64,000 nucleotides of DNA from Bordetella sp. 02P26C-1 (lineage in GTDB: Bacteria > Pseudomonadota > Gammaproteobacteria > Burkholderiales > Burkholderiaceae_B), in contig NZ_WSJB01000022.1 of NCBI RefSeq assembly GCF_009763255.1, forward strand, positions 411,529-475,528, written 5' to 3'. The translations under genes were made by a program, and so were the position numbers. Below are positions 30,080-39,159 of the stretch, piece by piece; positions within the stretch are counted from its first letter, which is position 1; each line of letters opens with the position of its first letter. The notes beneath the pieces were generated by a model. It made no database searches, was not told where the DNA came from, and saw nothing but the letters and a program-made list of their open reading frames with translations.

Positions 30080-30813
30080 ATCGGGTTCGGTGGGTTGGTG
30101 TCGCTACTGCCGGGTTGAATGCCGCCGTGATCGTGGTGCGCCGTGCTGACACCCTTGGCGATGACATCCTCGGTCACTCGCAGCGGGCCGTTCATCGAAG
30201 CGTCGCCGCCGTTCGGGCCGTTGCCTTGCGAGAGCTGGCCATCAATCTCCACCATGGGCGCGGACAGCAGAACCTTGTTATCCGCCACCAGTTCGATGGT
30301 GGGTGCGGTGACGCTCACCTTCGATGGCGAGTGGACTTCTATGCCGCCGCTGTGGAAGCGCACGTACTGCGCGGGTGTCCCGTTCAGGATGCCGCCCAGG
30401 TACATGCCATCGGCCATGTCGAACAGCCGCCGCGATCCAGGGGTCGACGGCCCTTTGTTGGCCTTGACCGATGAAATGTCGCGGCTGGCGAAAACGGCGA
30501 TGCCGAGGTCGCCCACCTTCGGGTCAATGATTACGGCGTCGGTGCCGCCTTGGACGCGCAGGTACGGAACGTGGTGGATCGTGCCGTGCGGTGTGGCATT
30601 GCCCTCCCCATCCACCTGATGAACCAGGGGCAGGATGTCCACGAAGCCGACCGGCGACAGACCGCCACTGTTGGTGACAGCCTCCACTCGAACGGGCATG
30701 GATGTCCCCACCCGCGACAACTGCTGCCAGATCACGAACATCATCGCCGTGAAGTCGTCGGCTCCGCTGAATGGCTGCTGATGCCCCGCATAGCCGAATT
30801 GTTCATTTGCCAT
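30076..30813 (-). CDS. Membrane-puncturing spike protein (gp138/gpV-like)
   Basis: A 245-residue protein. An N-terminal OB-like region (ILPLVHQVDGEGNATPHGTI) is followed by a beta region and a short Gly/Asn tip ending HDHGGIQPGSSDTNPP, whose HxH could hold a metal at the spike apex as in P2 gpV. It would pierce the outer membrane when the sheath contracts. Confidence 0.85.
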   Translation of the reverse strand: MANEQFGYAGHQQPFSGADDFTAMMFVIWQQLSRVGTSMPVRVEAVTNSGGLSPVGFVDILPLVHQVDGEGNATPHGTIHHVPYLRVQGGTDAVIIDPKVGDLGIAVFASRDISSVKANKGPSTPGSRRLFDMADGMYLGGILNGTPAQYVRFHSGGIEVHSPSKVSVTAPTIELVADNKVLLSAPMVEIDGQLSQGNGPNGGDASMNGPLRVTEDVIAKGVSTAHHDHGGIQPGSSDTNPPNPI

Positions 30814-31666
30814 AAGGTCGCTGACAGATCATTTGGGTGAACCACTTCCCACCCGGGGTCTCCGATTCAAGGTAGTGGTAACAGTTGTAGACAATCCACT
30901 CGCCGGCAGCGACTTGCAGCGCTGAATCGACTTCGACGCGCTTGCCTACCGCGATGTTTGGCTCGAAGAAGGTGGTCAGGACGATGCCGCTGGCCGTGAA
31001 TGCCGGGAAGCCAACAAGGTTGGTGTCCGGCGCCACGCGGATCGGGCCTTCTGCGCGGGCGCTGTTCATCGGCCAGATGGCCAATACGCCGCGGTCGATG
31101 ATGAAGCTGATCCCGGCAGCTTTGGCGCAGGCGCGAACCTGATCGTAGGCAGTGCCGGGGAAATACGGGTTGGACAGCTTGACCGAGACGCCGTTGTTCT
31201 CGAAGGCCAGCCCCATCTGCGCGGCAAGGCCGGACATGATCTGATCAACCGCAACCGCACCCTTGAAGCTGGACGCTGGTACCGGCTTGATCGCGTCGAT
31301 GTACGCGGCCTGGGCCACGATGTTCAGCTTGGAATCCGGCATTGCGGACAGATCGGCCCACGCCTGCGTGATGGTGCCCTGGTAGACAGTGCCAAGGATG
31401 GCACCGTCGGTACCGGCGGTGACAGTGATCCCGTTGAATCGAACCTGGGACATCACTGGACCGATGCAGGTCAGCCGGTTCATCATGTCCAAAGGCAGGC
31501 CGTAAATGACCATCTGAAGGGACGCCTGCTTGTCGGTGGAAATCTGCTCCACCAAGACAGTCGCCCGGTACCCGCTCAGCACGACCTCGCTGCCTTTGCC
31601 CTCCCCGAACTGGCCTTCGCCCAGGGTGATCGTCGTTTGGATGCGTCGCTTCTCCAGGGTGGTCAT
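30803..31666 (-). CDS. Baseplate hub protein
   Basis: A 287-residue protein between the plug-like and spike genes. Motifs such as GSEVVLSGYRATVLVEQ and PYFPGTAYDQVRACAKAAGI look like the gp27/gpD-type hub that joins the tail tube to the spike trimer. No catalytic motif. Assignment rests mainly on gene order. Confidence 0.7.
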   Translation of the reverse strand: MTTLEKRRIQTTITLGEGQFGEGKGSEVVLSGYRATVLVEQISTDKQASLQMVIYGLPLDMMNRLTCIGPVMSQVRFNGITVTAGTDGAILGTVYQGTITQAWADLSAMPDSKLNIVAQAAYIDAIKPVPASSFKGAVAVDQIMSGLAAQMGLAFENNGVSVKLSNPYFPGTAYDQVRACAKAAGISFIIDRGVLAIWPMNSARAEGPIRVAPDTNLVGFPAFTASGIVLTTFFEPNIAVGKRVEVDSALQVAAGEWIVYNCYHYLESETPGGKWFTQMICQRPYGK

Positions 31667-31962
31667 AGCTCATGCGCCTCGATATAAACCAACGCGAAGC
31701 GCCCCGTAAGACCTGAGTAATCGGGGTCTAAGCGTCCAAATCGGTCGATGAATACCAATTCACCAACGAAGCCCAAATGCTCGCCACGGACGATTTTGAC
31801 CCGATCCCGACACAGGACGCTCTGCACCACCGGCGCGTCGTTTACGAAGAGGTCGAGGTAAAGCCCAGTGGATCGCTGGGCGAGGCGAATCTTGCAGTTT
31901 TGGCCGCCTAGCACCACGCCGAGGGATTGGTTCGGATCCAGGCTGAGAGGAATCTGTCTCAT
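31663..31962 (-). CDS. Baseplate plug-like protein
   Basis: A 99-residue beta-rich protein (RQIPLSLDPNQSLGVVLGGQ). Size, N-terminal pattern and position between the distal-tail and hub genes match the small baseplate 'plug' family (Pam3 gp18-like). It overlaps both neighbours by 4 bp. Confidence 0.65.
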   Translation of the reverse strand: MRQIPLSLDPNQSLGVVLGGQNCKIRLAQRSTGLYLDLFVNDAPVVQSVLCRDRVKIVRGEHLGFVGELVFIDRFGRLDPDYSGLTGRFALVYIEAHEL

Positions 31963-32582
31963 AGCAACTCCCGCGTCGTGATCGTGCTGTCTGGAATCGG
32001 GAACGCCTGAACCTGACCGTTACTCACCTCCCTCGCGCCACTCGGGTCTACGGTCTGCGTGAACAGAGCCGAGGCCACGGTACGGACTTCCTCAAAATGC
32101 AGGTCAATTACCAACAGGCTGACGCCGTTGTGCGTCGTGCGCTCGTAGGCGTAGCCTGTCAGGTTGACCGAGGCGTACGTCACTTCCGGGGTGACAATGG
32201 AATAGAGCTCAACACTCTTGACCAGCGCATCAACAGCGGTCAGCAGCGCCTCGCGAGACGACTTGGTTCCCGAGTGCGAAATACGCACCCCGTTCCGACT
32301 CGGCAGCGACACCTTGTTGTAGCTGACGAAACCGCCGTCCTCCACCGGATGGGTGGCGATCCGCGCAAAGCTTTGGTGCCGGATGTCCAGGAACGAATCG
32401 AACTCGAGCGCGACTTGGCCGTTCCGGTCGAAGATGCCCCAGGTCTGCCCACCAAGCACAAGGTCAACGATGGCCGCGAGTGCAGCCGCCGGGTCGGTCG
32501 CAGCAACAGCGAGGGTTGCGCTACGCAGCACCGATGAGACGCCCGGCACTTTCGGAACGTCAGGAAACTGAATCAGGGGCAT
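31959..32582 (-). CDS. Baseplate/distal tail-like protein
   Basis: A 207-residue protein. An N-terminal PLIQFPDVPKVPGVSSVLR is followed by GQTWGIFDRNGQVALEFDS, typical of a Dit-like protein in myoviruses with a DUF3383 sheath. It follows the tape measure gene and would start the baseplate at the tail tip. Confidence 0.65.
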   Translation of the reverse strand: MPLIQFPDVPKVPGVSSVLRSATLAVAATDPAAALAAIVDLVLGGQTWGIFDRNGQVALEFDSFLDIRHQSFARIATHPVEDGGFVSYNKVSLPSRNGVRISHSGTKSSREALLTAVDALVKSVELYSIVTPEVTYASVNLTGYAYERTTHNGVSLLVIDLHFEEVRTVASALFTQTVDPSGAREVSNGQVQAFPIPDSTITTRELL

Positions 32583-32585
32583 GGT

Positions 32586-34397
32586 TTATCGCAAGCCTGA
32601 GTTTGCCTGCGCAGCGTTGAGGTTGCGTCCCGGCATCATCACTTGCAGGTCGCGCATGATGCCTTGGGCATCGGTCGCCTGCGTGTTGATCGTGATGGGG
32701 CCGGTAATGTTGGTCTCTGTGTTGGTCGTGTTGGTCGTGGTGGGCGGGCCAATCGGGATCATTCCCGAGGTCGGTGTGAGCCGGTCGGTGTAATTGCCTG
32801 TCCGATCCAGATCGTCGCGGTATAGCTCGCTGTGCAATGCGCCAGCCTGCCCGCGTCGGATCGCTCCATCGCGCGCGGCATTCTTCGGGTCGGGCCGCTC
32901 GTAGTGGACGCGGAAGGCATCGGCTGCCTGTTGCGGCGTGGTGGCCGCGAGCAGCTTCTCGCGGGCTTTGCGCTCGGTGTTGCGCAGCTCCCAGTCGATG
33001 AACTTGAGTTGTTCCTCCACTGTTGAGCCTTTGATGTCCTTCCCGAACACGCGCTTGAAATTCGCCTGCCGGTCAGGGTGCCATTGCGCCAGGCCGTAGG
33101 CACGGCCACCGTCGCCAACAGCCGCCGGGTTCAGCGAGCTTTCAGCCACTAGGTTGGCCACGATGCCAACAGCATGTTCGCGCTTGTAGCCCATGCCCTC
33201 CATGGCGCGAACCATGTCGGCCCCTTTCGGGTTGGCCCCACCATTCAGCGCGGCGACTGTCTCGCTCTCGCCATCGTTGAGGCTGCTGCTGTAGGTGGCC
33301 AGTGCCACGCCGCCCACCACAGCCGCGCCCGCCGCGCCCAGCGCCGCGATGCCCGCCGACGCGGCTGAGCCGCCGAGCGTGACCAGTGCCGCGCCGATCT
33401 GCGCCAAAGCGCCAGCGACGGACAGCAAAGGCCCGACCATGGACAGGATTTTTAGGCCAGCCAGCGCGATCAGCACGTTCTGCCAGCCGCCAACCGAGTC
33501 GGCAGCCCTGTCGGCCATGGTCACGAATTTTCCGATCGCATCGACCGCCCGATCCACCCAGGCCACGATGGCGTCGCGGTTGGCCAACACCTTGTCCCCG
33601 AGTTGCTTGCCCTTCTCGATCAGCCGCTCGAAGACCGGGATCAGCGCGATCACGACCTTCGTGCCGACCGCCGTATAGGTGTCGCGCAGGTCGAGCCACA
33701 GGTTGTTAAGCCGTGTGGCTTGTTCGGCGTCCTCGCGGGTGATGGCTAAACGCTGCTTCTGCGCCTCCACCAGCGCCTGAATCGCGCTCGGCCCTTGCTT
33801 GAGCAGGTTGAACTGTTCCTCGGTGATGCCAAGTTGCTGCGCGACGTACAGCGCCTTGGATGGGTCGCGCTGGTAGAACTCCCGAACGATCTTGGCGCGG
33901 GCGGTCAGGTAGGCGTTGGCGTCGCGCAAATCCTCCACCGAGCCACCAGCCAGCAGGAATTGCCGCGCTTGCTCGTTCAGACCTTGGCCAAGCCGAAGCT
34001 GGTTGACCGCGCTGGCCGTGTCGTGCAGCAAGGCGTTCATCCCACCAACCGACAGGCCCGCCCGCTCTGCGGCGCGTTGCCACGCCTGCAGTTGGTCGAC
34101 GCCCACGCCCAGGTTGGAGGACATACGCCCGAGCGAAATGGCGCTGGCCAACGTGTTCTTAGTGAACTGTTGGATGCCGACGCCCGCCGTAAACAGCGCG
34201 AGCAGCCCTACCACTTCCCTGCGCCAGGAGCCGAAGGTAGCCGTGGCTTGCCTGCCACGCGCCTCGATATCCCTGGCCGCCTTAGCCGCGTCGGTCGCGG
34301 TGTGCTTCAGGGATGCAGTCGCTTCGCGCTGATCCTGTTTGAATGCCTTGGCGTCTAGTCCGAGGGTGACAACCAGCGCGTCTATGACGGTCGCCAT
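32586..34397 (-). CDS. Tape measure protein with tail lysozyme domain
   Basis: A 603-residue protein. The N-terminal half is helical with typical tape measure features (TDAAKAARDIEARGRQATAT), then a hydrophobic Ala/Gly region (LGAAGAAVVGGVALATYSSS). Near residues 385-510 a phage tail lysozyme domain is visible (YKREHAVGIVANLVAESSLN, then YGLAQWHPDRQ). It sets tail length and probably opens peptidoglycan locally during DNA entry. The ATG directly follows the TAA that ends the GT frameshift product. Confidence 0.92.
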   Translation of the reverse strand: MATVIDALVVTLGLDAKAFKQDQREATASLKHTATDAAKAARDIEARGRQATATFGSWRREVVGLLALFTAGVGIQQFTKNTLASAISLGRMSSNLGVGVDQLQAWQRAAERAGLSVGGMNALLHDTASAVNQLRLGQGLNEQARQFLLAGGSVEDLRDANAYLTARAKIVREFYQRDPSKALYVAQQLGITEEQFNLLKQGPSAIQALVEAQKQRLAITREDAEQATRLNNLWLDLRDTYTAVGTKVVIALIPVFERLIEKGKQLGDKVLANRDAIVAWVDRAVDAIGKFVTMADRAADSVGGWQNVLIALAGLKILSMVGPLLSVAGALAQIGAALVTLGGSAASAGIAALGAAGAAVVGGVALATYSSSLNDGESETVAALNGGANPKGADMVRAMEGMGYKREHAVGIVANLVAESSLNPAAVGDGGRAYGLAQWHPDRQANFKRVFGKDIKGSTVEEQLKFIDWELRNTERKAREKLLAATTPQQAADAFRVHYERPDPKNAARDGAIRRGQAGALHSELYRDDLDRTGNYTDRLTPTSGMIPIGPPTTTNTTNTETNITGPITINTQATDAQGIMRDLQVMMPGRNLNAAQANSGLR

Positions 34398-35002
34398 TTA
34401 AGGTTTTCTCTCATGAAGGACCCGTTGGTTGTGAGCGTCCACGGACATCACTTCCAACAGGTTGTACAAATCCTCTGCGCCATAGCGGGTTTGCAGGTCG
34501 TAGAGCATCGCGGGATGTCGAATGAGGACTGCCGCGATGCTCGCCGGGACATTGGCGCACTGGATGAGGCCGCCACCGCCCGACAGGGGTGGCCTTACTC
34601 CGAAGTCGATCCGGCGGCGGCTGTAAAAAAATCCAGGTGCAGGCTCAGGACAGCTTTGCGCAGCGTGAGCAGCGTGGCTACTTCCTCAATGTCGTCCGGC
34701 ACCAAGGCGCGACGCACCTTGGGGCTTGGCTGGATTTCGATGCAGTCCATCATTCGATCGAGCAGCGGTTTAGCCGCTTCGTAGGGGACTTTGGCCAGCG
34801 TCTTCAGGCCGACCGCCGCGACACCGGCTAGGCCGGCAGACGCGATCGAATCGGGGATCTCCACCCCCGAATTCATCAGCGTGAACAATGCGCGGCCCGC
34901 CCAATCCTCTGCGTCGTAGGCCGAAAGCTCAGTAATCACGAAGGTTTTACCCTTGTCCCTGCCTTCGGCTGTGATGGTTATGGTCTGTTCTTTGCGGGCC
35001 AT
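34398..35002 (-). CDS. Tail assembly chaperone, GT form by -1 frameshift
   Basis: A -1 slip on T7 (34625-34631, read on the minus strand as GAT TTT TTT ACA) joins the first 126 residues of G to 75 more codons in the overlapping frame. The extension ends at TAA 34398-34400, immediately before the tape measure ATG. It reads like protein (MLYDLQTRYGAEDLYNLLEV, then SVDAHNQRVLHERKP), a typical T domain. The 201-residue product would be the minor form that recruits tape measure and tube. Confidence 0.85.
34595..35002 (-). CDS. Tail assembly chaperone, G form
   Basis: A 135-residue protein (ARKEQTITITAEGRDKGKTF) that follows the tube gene and precedes the tape measure gene, as expected for lambda G-type chaperones. 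It terminates normally at TAA 34595. A slippery T7 tract lies 9 codons before its stop. It coats the tape measure during tail assembly. Confidence 0.88.
   Translation of the reverse strand: MARKEQTITITAEGRDKGKTFVITELSAYDAEDWAGRALFTLMNSGVEIPDSIASAGLAGVAAVGLKTLAKVPYEAAKPLLDRMMDCIEIQPSPKVRRALVPDDIEEVATLLTLRKAVLSLHLDFFTAAAGSTSE
34625..34631 (-). promoter_or_regulatory. Programmed frameshift slippery site
   Basis: A run of seven T on the minus strand fits X_XXY_YYZ with all positions U, in frame with codons 124-126 of the G gene. GC-rich sequence follows and could form a stimulatory structure. Confidence 0.8.
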
Positions 35003-35003
35003 C

Positions 35004-35438
35004 TTATTGTGCAGGCGTGGGGATCACGCTTTCCCAGGTGATTTGGTAGGCCATCGGCTCGAGAGTCTTGCGAGCCGAGGGGAAACGCTGGAGCTGCGTG
35101 AGAACGCCGTTGATGAGCGTGAACTTACGGTCAATCGACGGCAGGTACAGGGTGCCGCTGGCGAAGAAGACTTCCTTCGCGGCCTCCATAGCTGACGCCC
35201 ACGTTTCAAACAGAAAGAGCGAAGGCGAGTCGGCTTGCAGCGTGATCGTCTGCACGGTCGGTACCGGGGTGTAGCCCGCCGACAGGCGACCGTCCACGCC
35301 CATAACAGCAACTGCCGGGGTCACGGCGTCCGAAGCAAAGGCGTCGTCAGTCGCATAGCCCTCTATCTTCTGAGGTGCCGGGTACACGCTGCTGATGGCA
35401 AGCATGAGTACCGAGTTGGCGCTAGTGATAGTTGCCAT
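35004..35438 (-). CDS. Tail tube protein
   Basis: A 144-residue beta-rich protein located between sheath and chaperone genes, as expected for the inner tube (ISSVYPAPQKIEGYATDDAF; ITWESVIPTPAQ at the C-terminus). It would polymerise inside the sheath. Confidence 0.8.
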   Translation of the reverse strand: MATITSANSVLMLAISSVYPAPQKIEGYATDDAFASDAVTPAVAVMGVDGRLSAGYTPVPTVQTITLQADSPSLFLFETWASAMEAAKEVFFASGTLYLPSIDRKFTLINGVLTQLQRFPSARKTLEPMAYQITWESVIPTPAQ

Positions 35439-35447
35439 GGTCTTTCC

Positions 35448-36929
35448 TTACTGAACGGCGATAGAGGCCAGGTTGATGTTGTGGACGGAACCGCCATCCA
35501 TGTACCAGAGGGTCATGGGCGGGGTGCCTCGCGCAGCGCGTACCTGCGGCGTGGCATCAAGCACTTGCAGGTAATAGCCCTGAGTCTGGAGAACGTTGGA
35601 GATGTCCAGGCCGGCAGCCGAGTTGATCTGCGACTTCTGCGAGTTCGACAGCCGCACGCCTGCCCGCATCGCGCCGAAGTTCACGGCATCCTGAATCGGA
35701 TCTAAGCAGGAAGCGTCGATCAGCGCGCGGCCCTCGGTGTTGTACGGAATGCTGTTCACGCTCGTCAGCAACGACACCAGCGCCAGTTGCAGCGCGTTGT
35801 TCAACCAGACTTGGTTGACGTAGGTGTCGATCCACTGCCACTTGCCGCTGATCTGGCCGGGGTAGAAGAACTGGAACTGGTCGTTCGCGGTCGCGTAGTC
35901 GCCGTAGAAGTTGTAGCCGTTGTCCTTCAGGGTCGTGGCCACAGTTGCGTCGGTCACGTTCGGCACAAAGCCATCCTGCCCCTTGAAAGCCAGGGTGATA
36001 CGACCATTGCGGCGCATGAAGTCGATACTGGCGATCGCGCCCAGTACGAAGGCTGAGAGTTGCGCGTTCGGGTAGTAGCACGGCACCGAGCCGCTGTACT
36101 TGCCCGCCTTCAGTTGTGCGCCCCAGGTGGTCGTGCTGCCTTGGGCCTCGGCCTGAATGTCGTTGTCCCAGCCGGCGTACACGTAGCGGTCGCCCTTCGC
36201 GTTGACCCACTCGGAGAATCCCATGTGGCCAGCCGTGTCCAGCGGGAACAGCGTGGTGAATGCAACCCAGTTCTGAGTAATGCGTTCGATGGCATTCATC
36301 GCGGCGGCAGGCGTCGCGGCGGGCGCACCAGCCGAGACCACAGCGCCAGTGTCTTGCGTCAAGCGCAGCTGCGCCGCCAGCGTGCCCGTAGCGAAGGAAA
36401 CCAAGCTCGCCGCGCCGGTGGTCTTGGATGCGATCACGAAGGCCGCGCGCTGGGCGTCGTACGTCACCGTCAGCGCGTTGCCCGAGAAGGCAGATTGAAT
36501 CGCGGTTGCCGCAGCCGAAAAGCTGGTTGCCGAGGTCAGCTTGATCGTGCTGGAGGTGACAGAAGCGCCATCCACAGAAACCGTCAGTGTGCCGGTCAGC
36601 ACCTTCAACTGGGTCAGGGTCATCGATCGCAGCGAGCCGCCGCGCAGATAGCCACTTACCGCGGCATCCGGGTATTGAGCGAACAGCAGAGCGCCAGGGC
36701 GCTTGGTCGAGTTGTTGAAGCCATTGAAGTAGACGTTGGCCAAGGCGGCTTCGTCCGAAGTCGCTCCGAAGAAGTCGGCCACATCTTCAGGCGTGGAGAA
36801 TTTCTGAACAGTCCCGACAGGAACGGCGGTATTGCCGGTCAGGATCAGGCCGTTCATATCCAAGGCCATGCCACCGGCACCGATGACGCCGGGGATGACC
36901 GATACGATTTGCGAGGCAGGGATAGACAT
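35448..36929 (-). CDS. Contractile tail sheath protein (DUF3383-like)
   Basis: A 493-residue protein. N-terminal IPASQIVSVIPGVIGAGGMA, then STPEDVADFFGATSDEA, and a C-terminal domain with DISNVLQTQGYYLQVLD, match the DUF3383 sheath family. Sheath, gp25-like and J-like proteins together identify a myovirus-type tail. Confidence 0.88.
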   Translation of the reverse strand: MSIPASQIVSVIPGVIGAGGMALDMNGLILTGNTAVPVGTVQKFSTPEDVADFFGATSDEAALANVYFNGFNNSTKRPGALLFAQYPDAAVSGYLRGGSLRSMTLTQLKVLTGTLTVSVDGASVTSSTIKLTSATSFSAAATAIQSAFSGNALTVTYDAQRAAFVIASKTTGAASLVSFATGTLAAQLRLTQDTGAVVSAGAPAATPAAAMNAIERITQNWVAFTTLFPLDTAGHMGFSEWVNAKGDRYVYAGWDNDIQAEAQGSTTTWGAQLKAGKYSGSVPCYYPNAQLSAFVLGAIASIDFMRRNGRITLAFKGQDGFVPNVTDATVATTLKDNGYNFYGDYATANDQFQFFYPGQISGKWQWIDTYVNQVWLNNALQLALVSLLTSVNSIPYNTEGRALIDASCLDPIQDAVNFGAMRAGVRLSNSQKSQINSAAGLDISNVLQTQGYYLQVLDATPQVRAARGTPPMTLWYMDGGSVHNINLASIAVQ

Positions 36930-36998
36930 TACATTGCTCCATGAGCGTTCCCAGCCCGCTGGGTGGCAGGCTGTGGAACCGGAATGGGATGGGAGGGG

Positions 36999-37535
36999 TT
37001 AAGCAGCGGGCGGATGGGCGACATCTACGTTGATGACGCCCACCGCCAGGGTGTCGGCAAACTGTTGCGCCACTGTCAGGGCCATATTTGCCTGGAACGT
37101 GGCGTTGAAAGTCCACCGCTCCACATGCTCATGCTCCCCACTTTGAAACGGCGTCATGAGCGGATCGGAGGCGTCCAGCGGCTGCGCGGCCAGCGATGCA
37201 AACTGCTGACAGGCGTAGTCCGTTCGCAGCATCATCGCGGCCGCGACAGCGTGATCGTGCGCGGCGACCCCATAGCAATCCACCTGGGCCGACCATCGAA
37301 CGGGACGATGCACGGTCATCGTGCCCGCACTGGCTGGCCAGGGGTCGTTGTAGGTCGTTCGCGCTGTAGAAAGTTGATCGGCCCGGATCGGTGTGACAAC
37401 GATGTGGTCGCCCTTGGGTGTTGCCACCCTGTTGGCCAACCCCCGCACGACATGCCCCTCCGACAGGCCTGTGATGCCGCGCAGAAAGGCTGCGAGGGCA
37501 TCCATCATCTGATCTTCGGTGACGCTGATCGTCAT
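36999..37535 (-). CDS. Tail terminator/neck protein
   Basis: A 178-residue protein upstream of the sheath gene. Features include ALAAFLRGITGL and AQVDCYGVAAHDHAVAAAMM, seen in phage neck/terminator proteins of the same type. It would cap the finished tail tube and join it to the head. Confidence 0.65.
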   Translation of the reverse strand: MTISVTEDQMMDALAAFLRGITGLSEGHVVRGLANRVATPKGDHIVVTPIRADQLSTARTTYNDPWPASAGTMTVHRPVRWSAQVDCYGVAAHDHAVAAAMMLRTDYACQQFASLAAQPLDASDPLMTPFQSGEHEHVERWTFNATFQANMALTVAQQFADTLAVGVINVDVAHPPAA

Positions 37536-37906
37536 GGGGTATCCATCTGCTTAGTCACGCCGACCTTGCACCAGTTGGCCCAGGTTTCCAGCACGGCCAC
37601 CACTTTCCACGTATCCGCGCCGATCACGATGAGGTCGCCACCCTTTGAGGCAGGTCGGTCAACGCCTTGGGTGTCGCCATACATATAGATCGCCCGCTGG
37701 ACGCCCTGGATATTCAGGCCATCCAACAGCTTCAGGTCGCTACTGGAAAGCGGCTGGACATCCACCCGGACGCCCTCGACCGTGGCGTACTCCGGCACCT
37801 GCCGAGCGCCCGGCCCCATCCGATAGCCAGTGCTGTACTTGACCGTTGCCGTGACCGGCCTGTTGACCAACGACACCAGCGGGAAAGCCGCTCCGAGAAG
37901 GTTCAT
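37532..37906 (-). CDS. Head-tail joining (collar-like) protein
   Basis: A 124-residue protein containing PEYATVEGVRVDVQPLSSSD and a C-terminal GADTWKVVAVLETWANW. Its position between the HK97 gp10-like and terminator genes and its 4-bp overlaps indicate a head-completion or collar protein. Confidence 0.6.
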   Translation of the reverse strand: MNLLGAAFPLVSLVNRPVTATVKYSTGYRMGPGARQVPEYATVEGVRVDVQPLSSSDLKLLDGLNIQGVQRAIYMYGDTQGVDRPASKGGDLIVIGADTWKVVAVLETWANWCKVGVTKQMDTP

Positions 37907-38349
37907 TGGTTCACCTCATAATCGACGCTGTTCTGCATGTGGCCGGTGTCGATCAGCGGCTTGTCAAAGCCCTTGGCCCGGACAGTGCTGGGTGCCAGGG
38001 CTGGCGTCGTCAGATCAGTGATCGACTGTTGCAACTGTCCTTTGATGCCCTCGCCCATCTGGCCAAGGGTCGCGTCCATGTCGTAGTCGCTCGCCTTGGC
38101 GATCTTGCCGAACGCGCCGCCCCAGCTGCGGGACTTTTCCTCAATCATGTTCCGGAAGAATGGCCGCGGCGGCTGGTTGTGTGCCAGGTCACCAAACTCG
38201 TTGAGCGCGGCGATGTACGGCACGGGCGTTCCGTCTGGATAGGTGGCCCCCTCCAGAAATCCCACCCGCAGCGTCCCGGCGCTGCTGACCTTCCGCGCAA
38301 TTTCCTCGAGCTTTGCTTCGAGCGCACGGCCTCCGGTAAACGATGCCAT
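37903..38349 (-). CDS. Neck/tail completion protein (HK97 gp10-like)
   Basis: A 148-residue protein with the pattern VGFLEGATYPDGTPVPYIAA, then NEFGDLAHNQPPRPFFRNMI and a C-terminal PLIDTGHMQNSVDYEV. These are hallmarks of gp10-type minor tail/neck proteins. Confidence 0.8.
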   Translation of the reverse strand: MASFTGGRALEAKLEEIARKVSSAGTLRVGFLEGATYPDGTPVPYIAALNEFGDLAHNQPPRPFFRNMIEEKSRSWGGAFGKIAKASDYDMDATLGQMGEGIKGQLQQSITDLTTPALAPSTVRAKGFDKPLIDTGHMQNSVDYEVNQ

Positions 38350-38350
38350 G

Positions 38351-38758
38351 TCAGTAGCTCCGAGTCAGTCGCCCGGGCACGTACCGGGCCACGCGGTAAG
38401 GCGCGGTTGCCTCCCAGTACTGAGCGCCGTACCGGGTTTGGTAAAACCAGCCGATTCCAGGGCTTGAAGGCAGCGGATCCAGGGTTACGCTTACCGATCC
38501 CTGGCTCGCCGAACTGACGCGACCCGCGAGGTCTTTGGGCGGCGCCCCGTTCTCGCCGTAGTTAAGCGCGGCAATGTGCGCGGTCAGAAGATTGAGCAGC
38601 GTTGCGCGAATCGTCACATCCGAAACCGGGCTGCTGTCCGTGTTGCGCAGGTACAGCGTCGAGAGCAGGAAAGCGTTGTTCAACTGCGCATCAGAGAGCG
38701 TGGCGAAGCCCGGATACGCCGCACGAAAATCCACCGGTGAGAATGTGACGATAGCCAT
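38351..38758 (-). CDS. Head-tail connector (DUF4054-like)
   Basis: A 135-residue protein with FSPVDFRAAYPGFATLSDAQ at its N-terminus and SSPGIGWFYQTRYGAQYWEA at its C-terminus, matching the DUF4054 connector family. It would dock on the portal. Confidence 0.82.
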   Translation of the reverse strand: MAIVTFSPVDFRAAYPGFATLSDAQLNNAFLLSTLYLRNTDSSPVSDVTIRATLLNLLTAHIAALNYGENGAPPKDLAGRVSSASQGSVSVTLDPLPSSPGIGWFYQTRYGAQYWEATAPYRVARYVPGRLTRSY

Positions 38759-38761
38759 AGC

Positions 38762-39097
38762 TTATTTGCTCTTGCCTTCGTAGTTCTCGGCCTTGATGCC
38801 GGGCGCGGGCCTCTCGGGATCAATGCCCTCGAAACCGGATTTTTCCTTTTCCTTCTCGGCGGCCTCTTTGCGTGCGGATTCCTCACGCTCCTGAGCGAAG
38901 ATCAGACCGCGCTTGACCGGCGGGAAGTCGGCATATGCCTTGGCCCAGCGGTCGAAGAATTCCTTGTCCACCTTCGTCATGCCGAAGCCGGCAACAGCGG
39001 AGCGCGAGTTAGCCCCAGCCAGTTCCACGGCTGGGTGTCCCGGCAGTTCGATAATCAGGCCGTGGGGCAGTTTGCAAGCGACGTTAACGGTAGCCAT
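38762..39097 (-). CDS. Hypothetical protein between capsid and connector genes
   Basis: A 111-residue protein. The N-terminal half has CKLPHGLIIELPGHPAVELA and ends in a Lys/Glu-rich helix (EESARKEAAEKEKEKSGF). A protein of this type often follows the major capsid gene in related phages; its role is unknown. Confidence 0.75.
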   Translation of the reverse strand: MATVNVACKLPHGLIIELPGHPAVELAGANSRSAVAGFGMTKVDKEFFDRWAKAYADFPPVKRGLIFAQEREESARKEAAEKEKEKSGFEGIDPERPAPGIKAENYEGKSK

Positions 39098-39116
39098 TCT
39101 TTGATCCTGAAATGAA

Positions 39117-39138
39117 ACGACCCGCCGAAGCGGGCCGT
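39117..39138 (-). terminator. Hairpin after the major capsid gene
   Basis: On the minus strand ACGGCCCGC pairs with GCGGGTCGT around a TTCG tetraloop, followed by TTTC. It sits between the capsid gene and the next open frame. It may terminate part of the transcripts or protect the abundant capsid mRNA. Confidence 0.7.
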
Positions 39139-39159
39139 GTTGTGGGTATTGCCCCGCGG

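Noticed and set aside
36060..36944. 294-codon plus-strand frame opposite the sheath gene
   Set aside because: Arg/Gly-rich shadow of a recognised sheath protein, no ribosome site.
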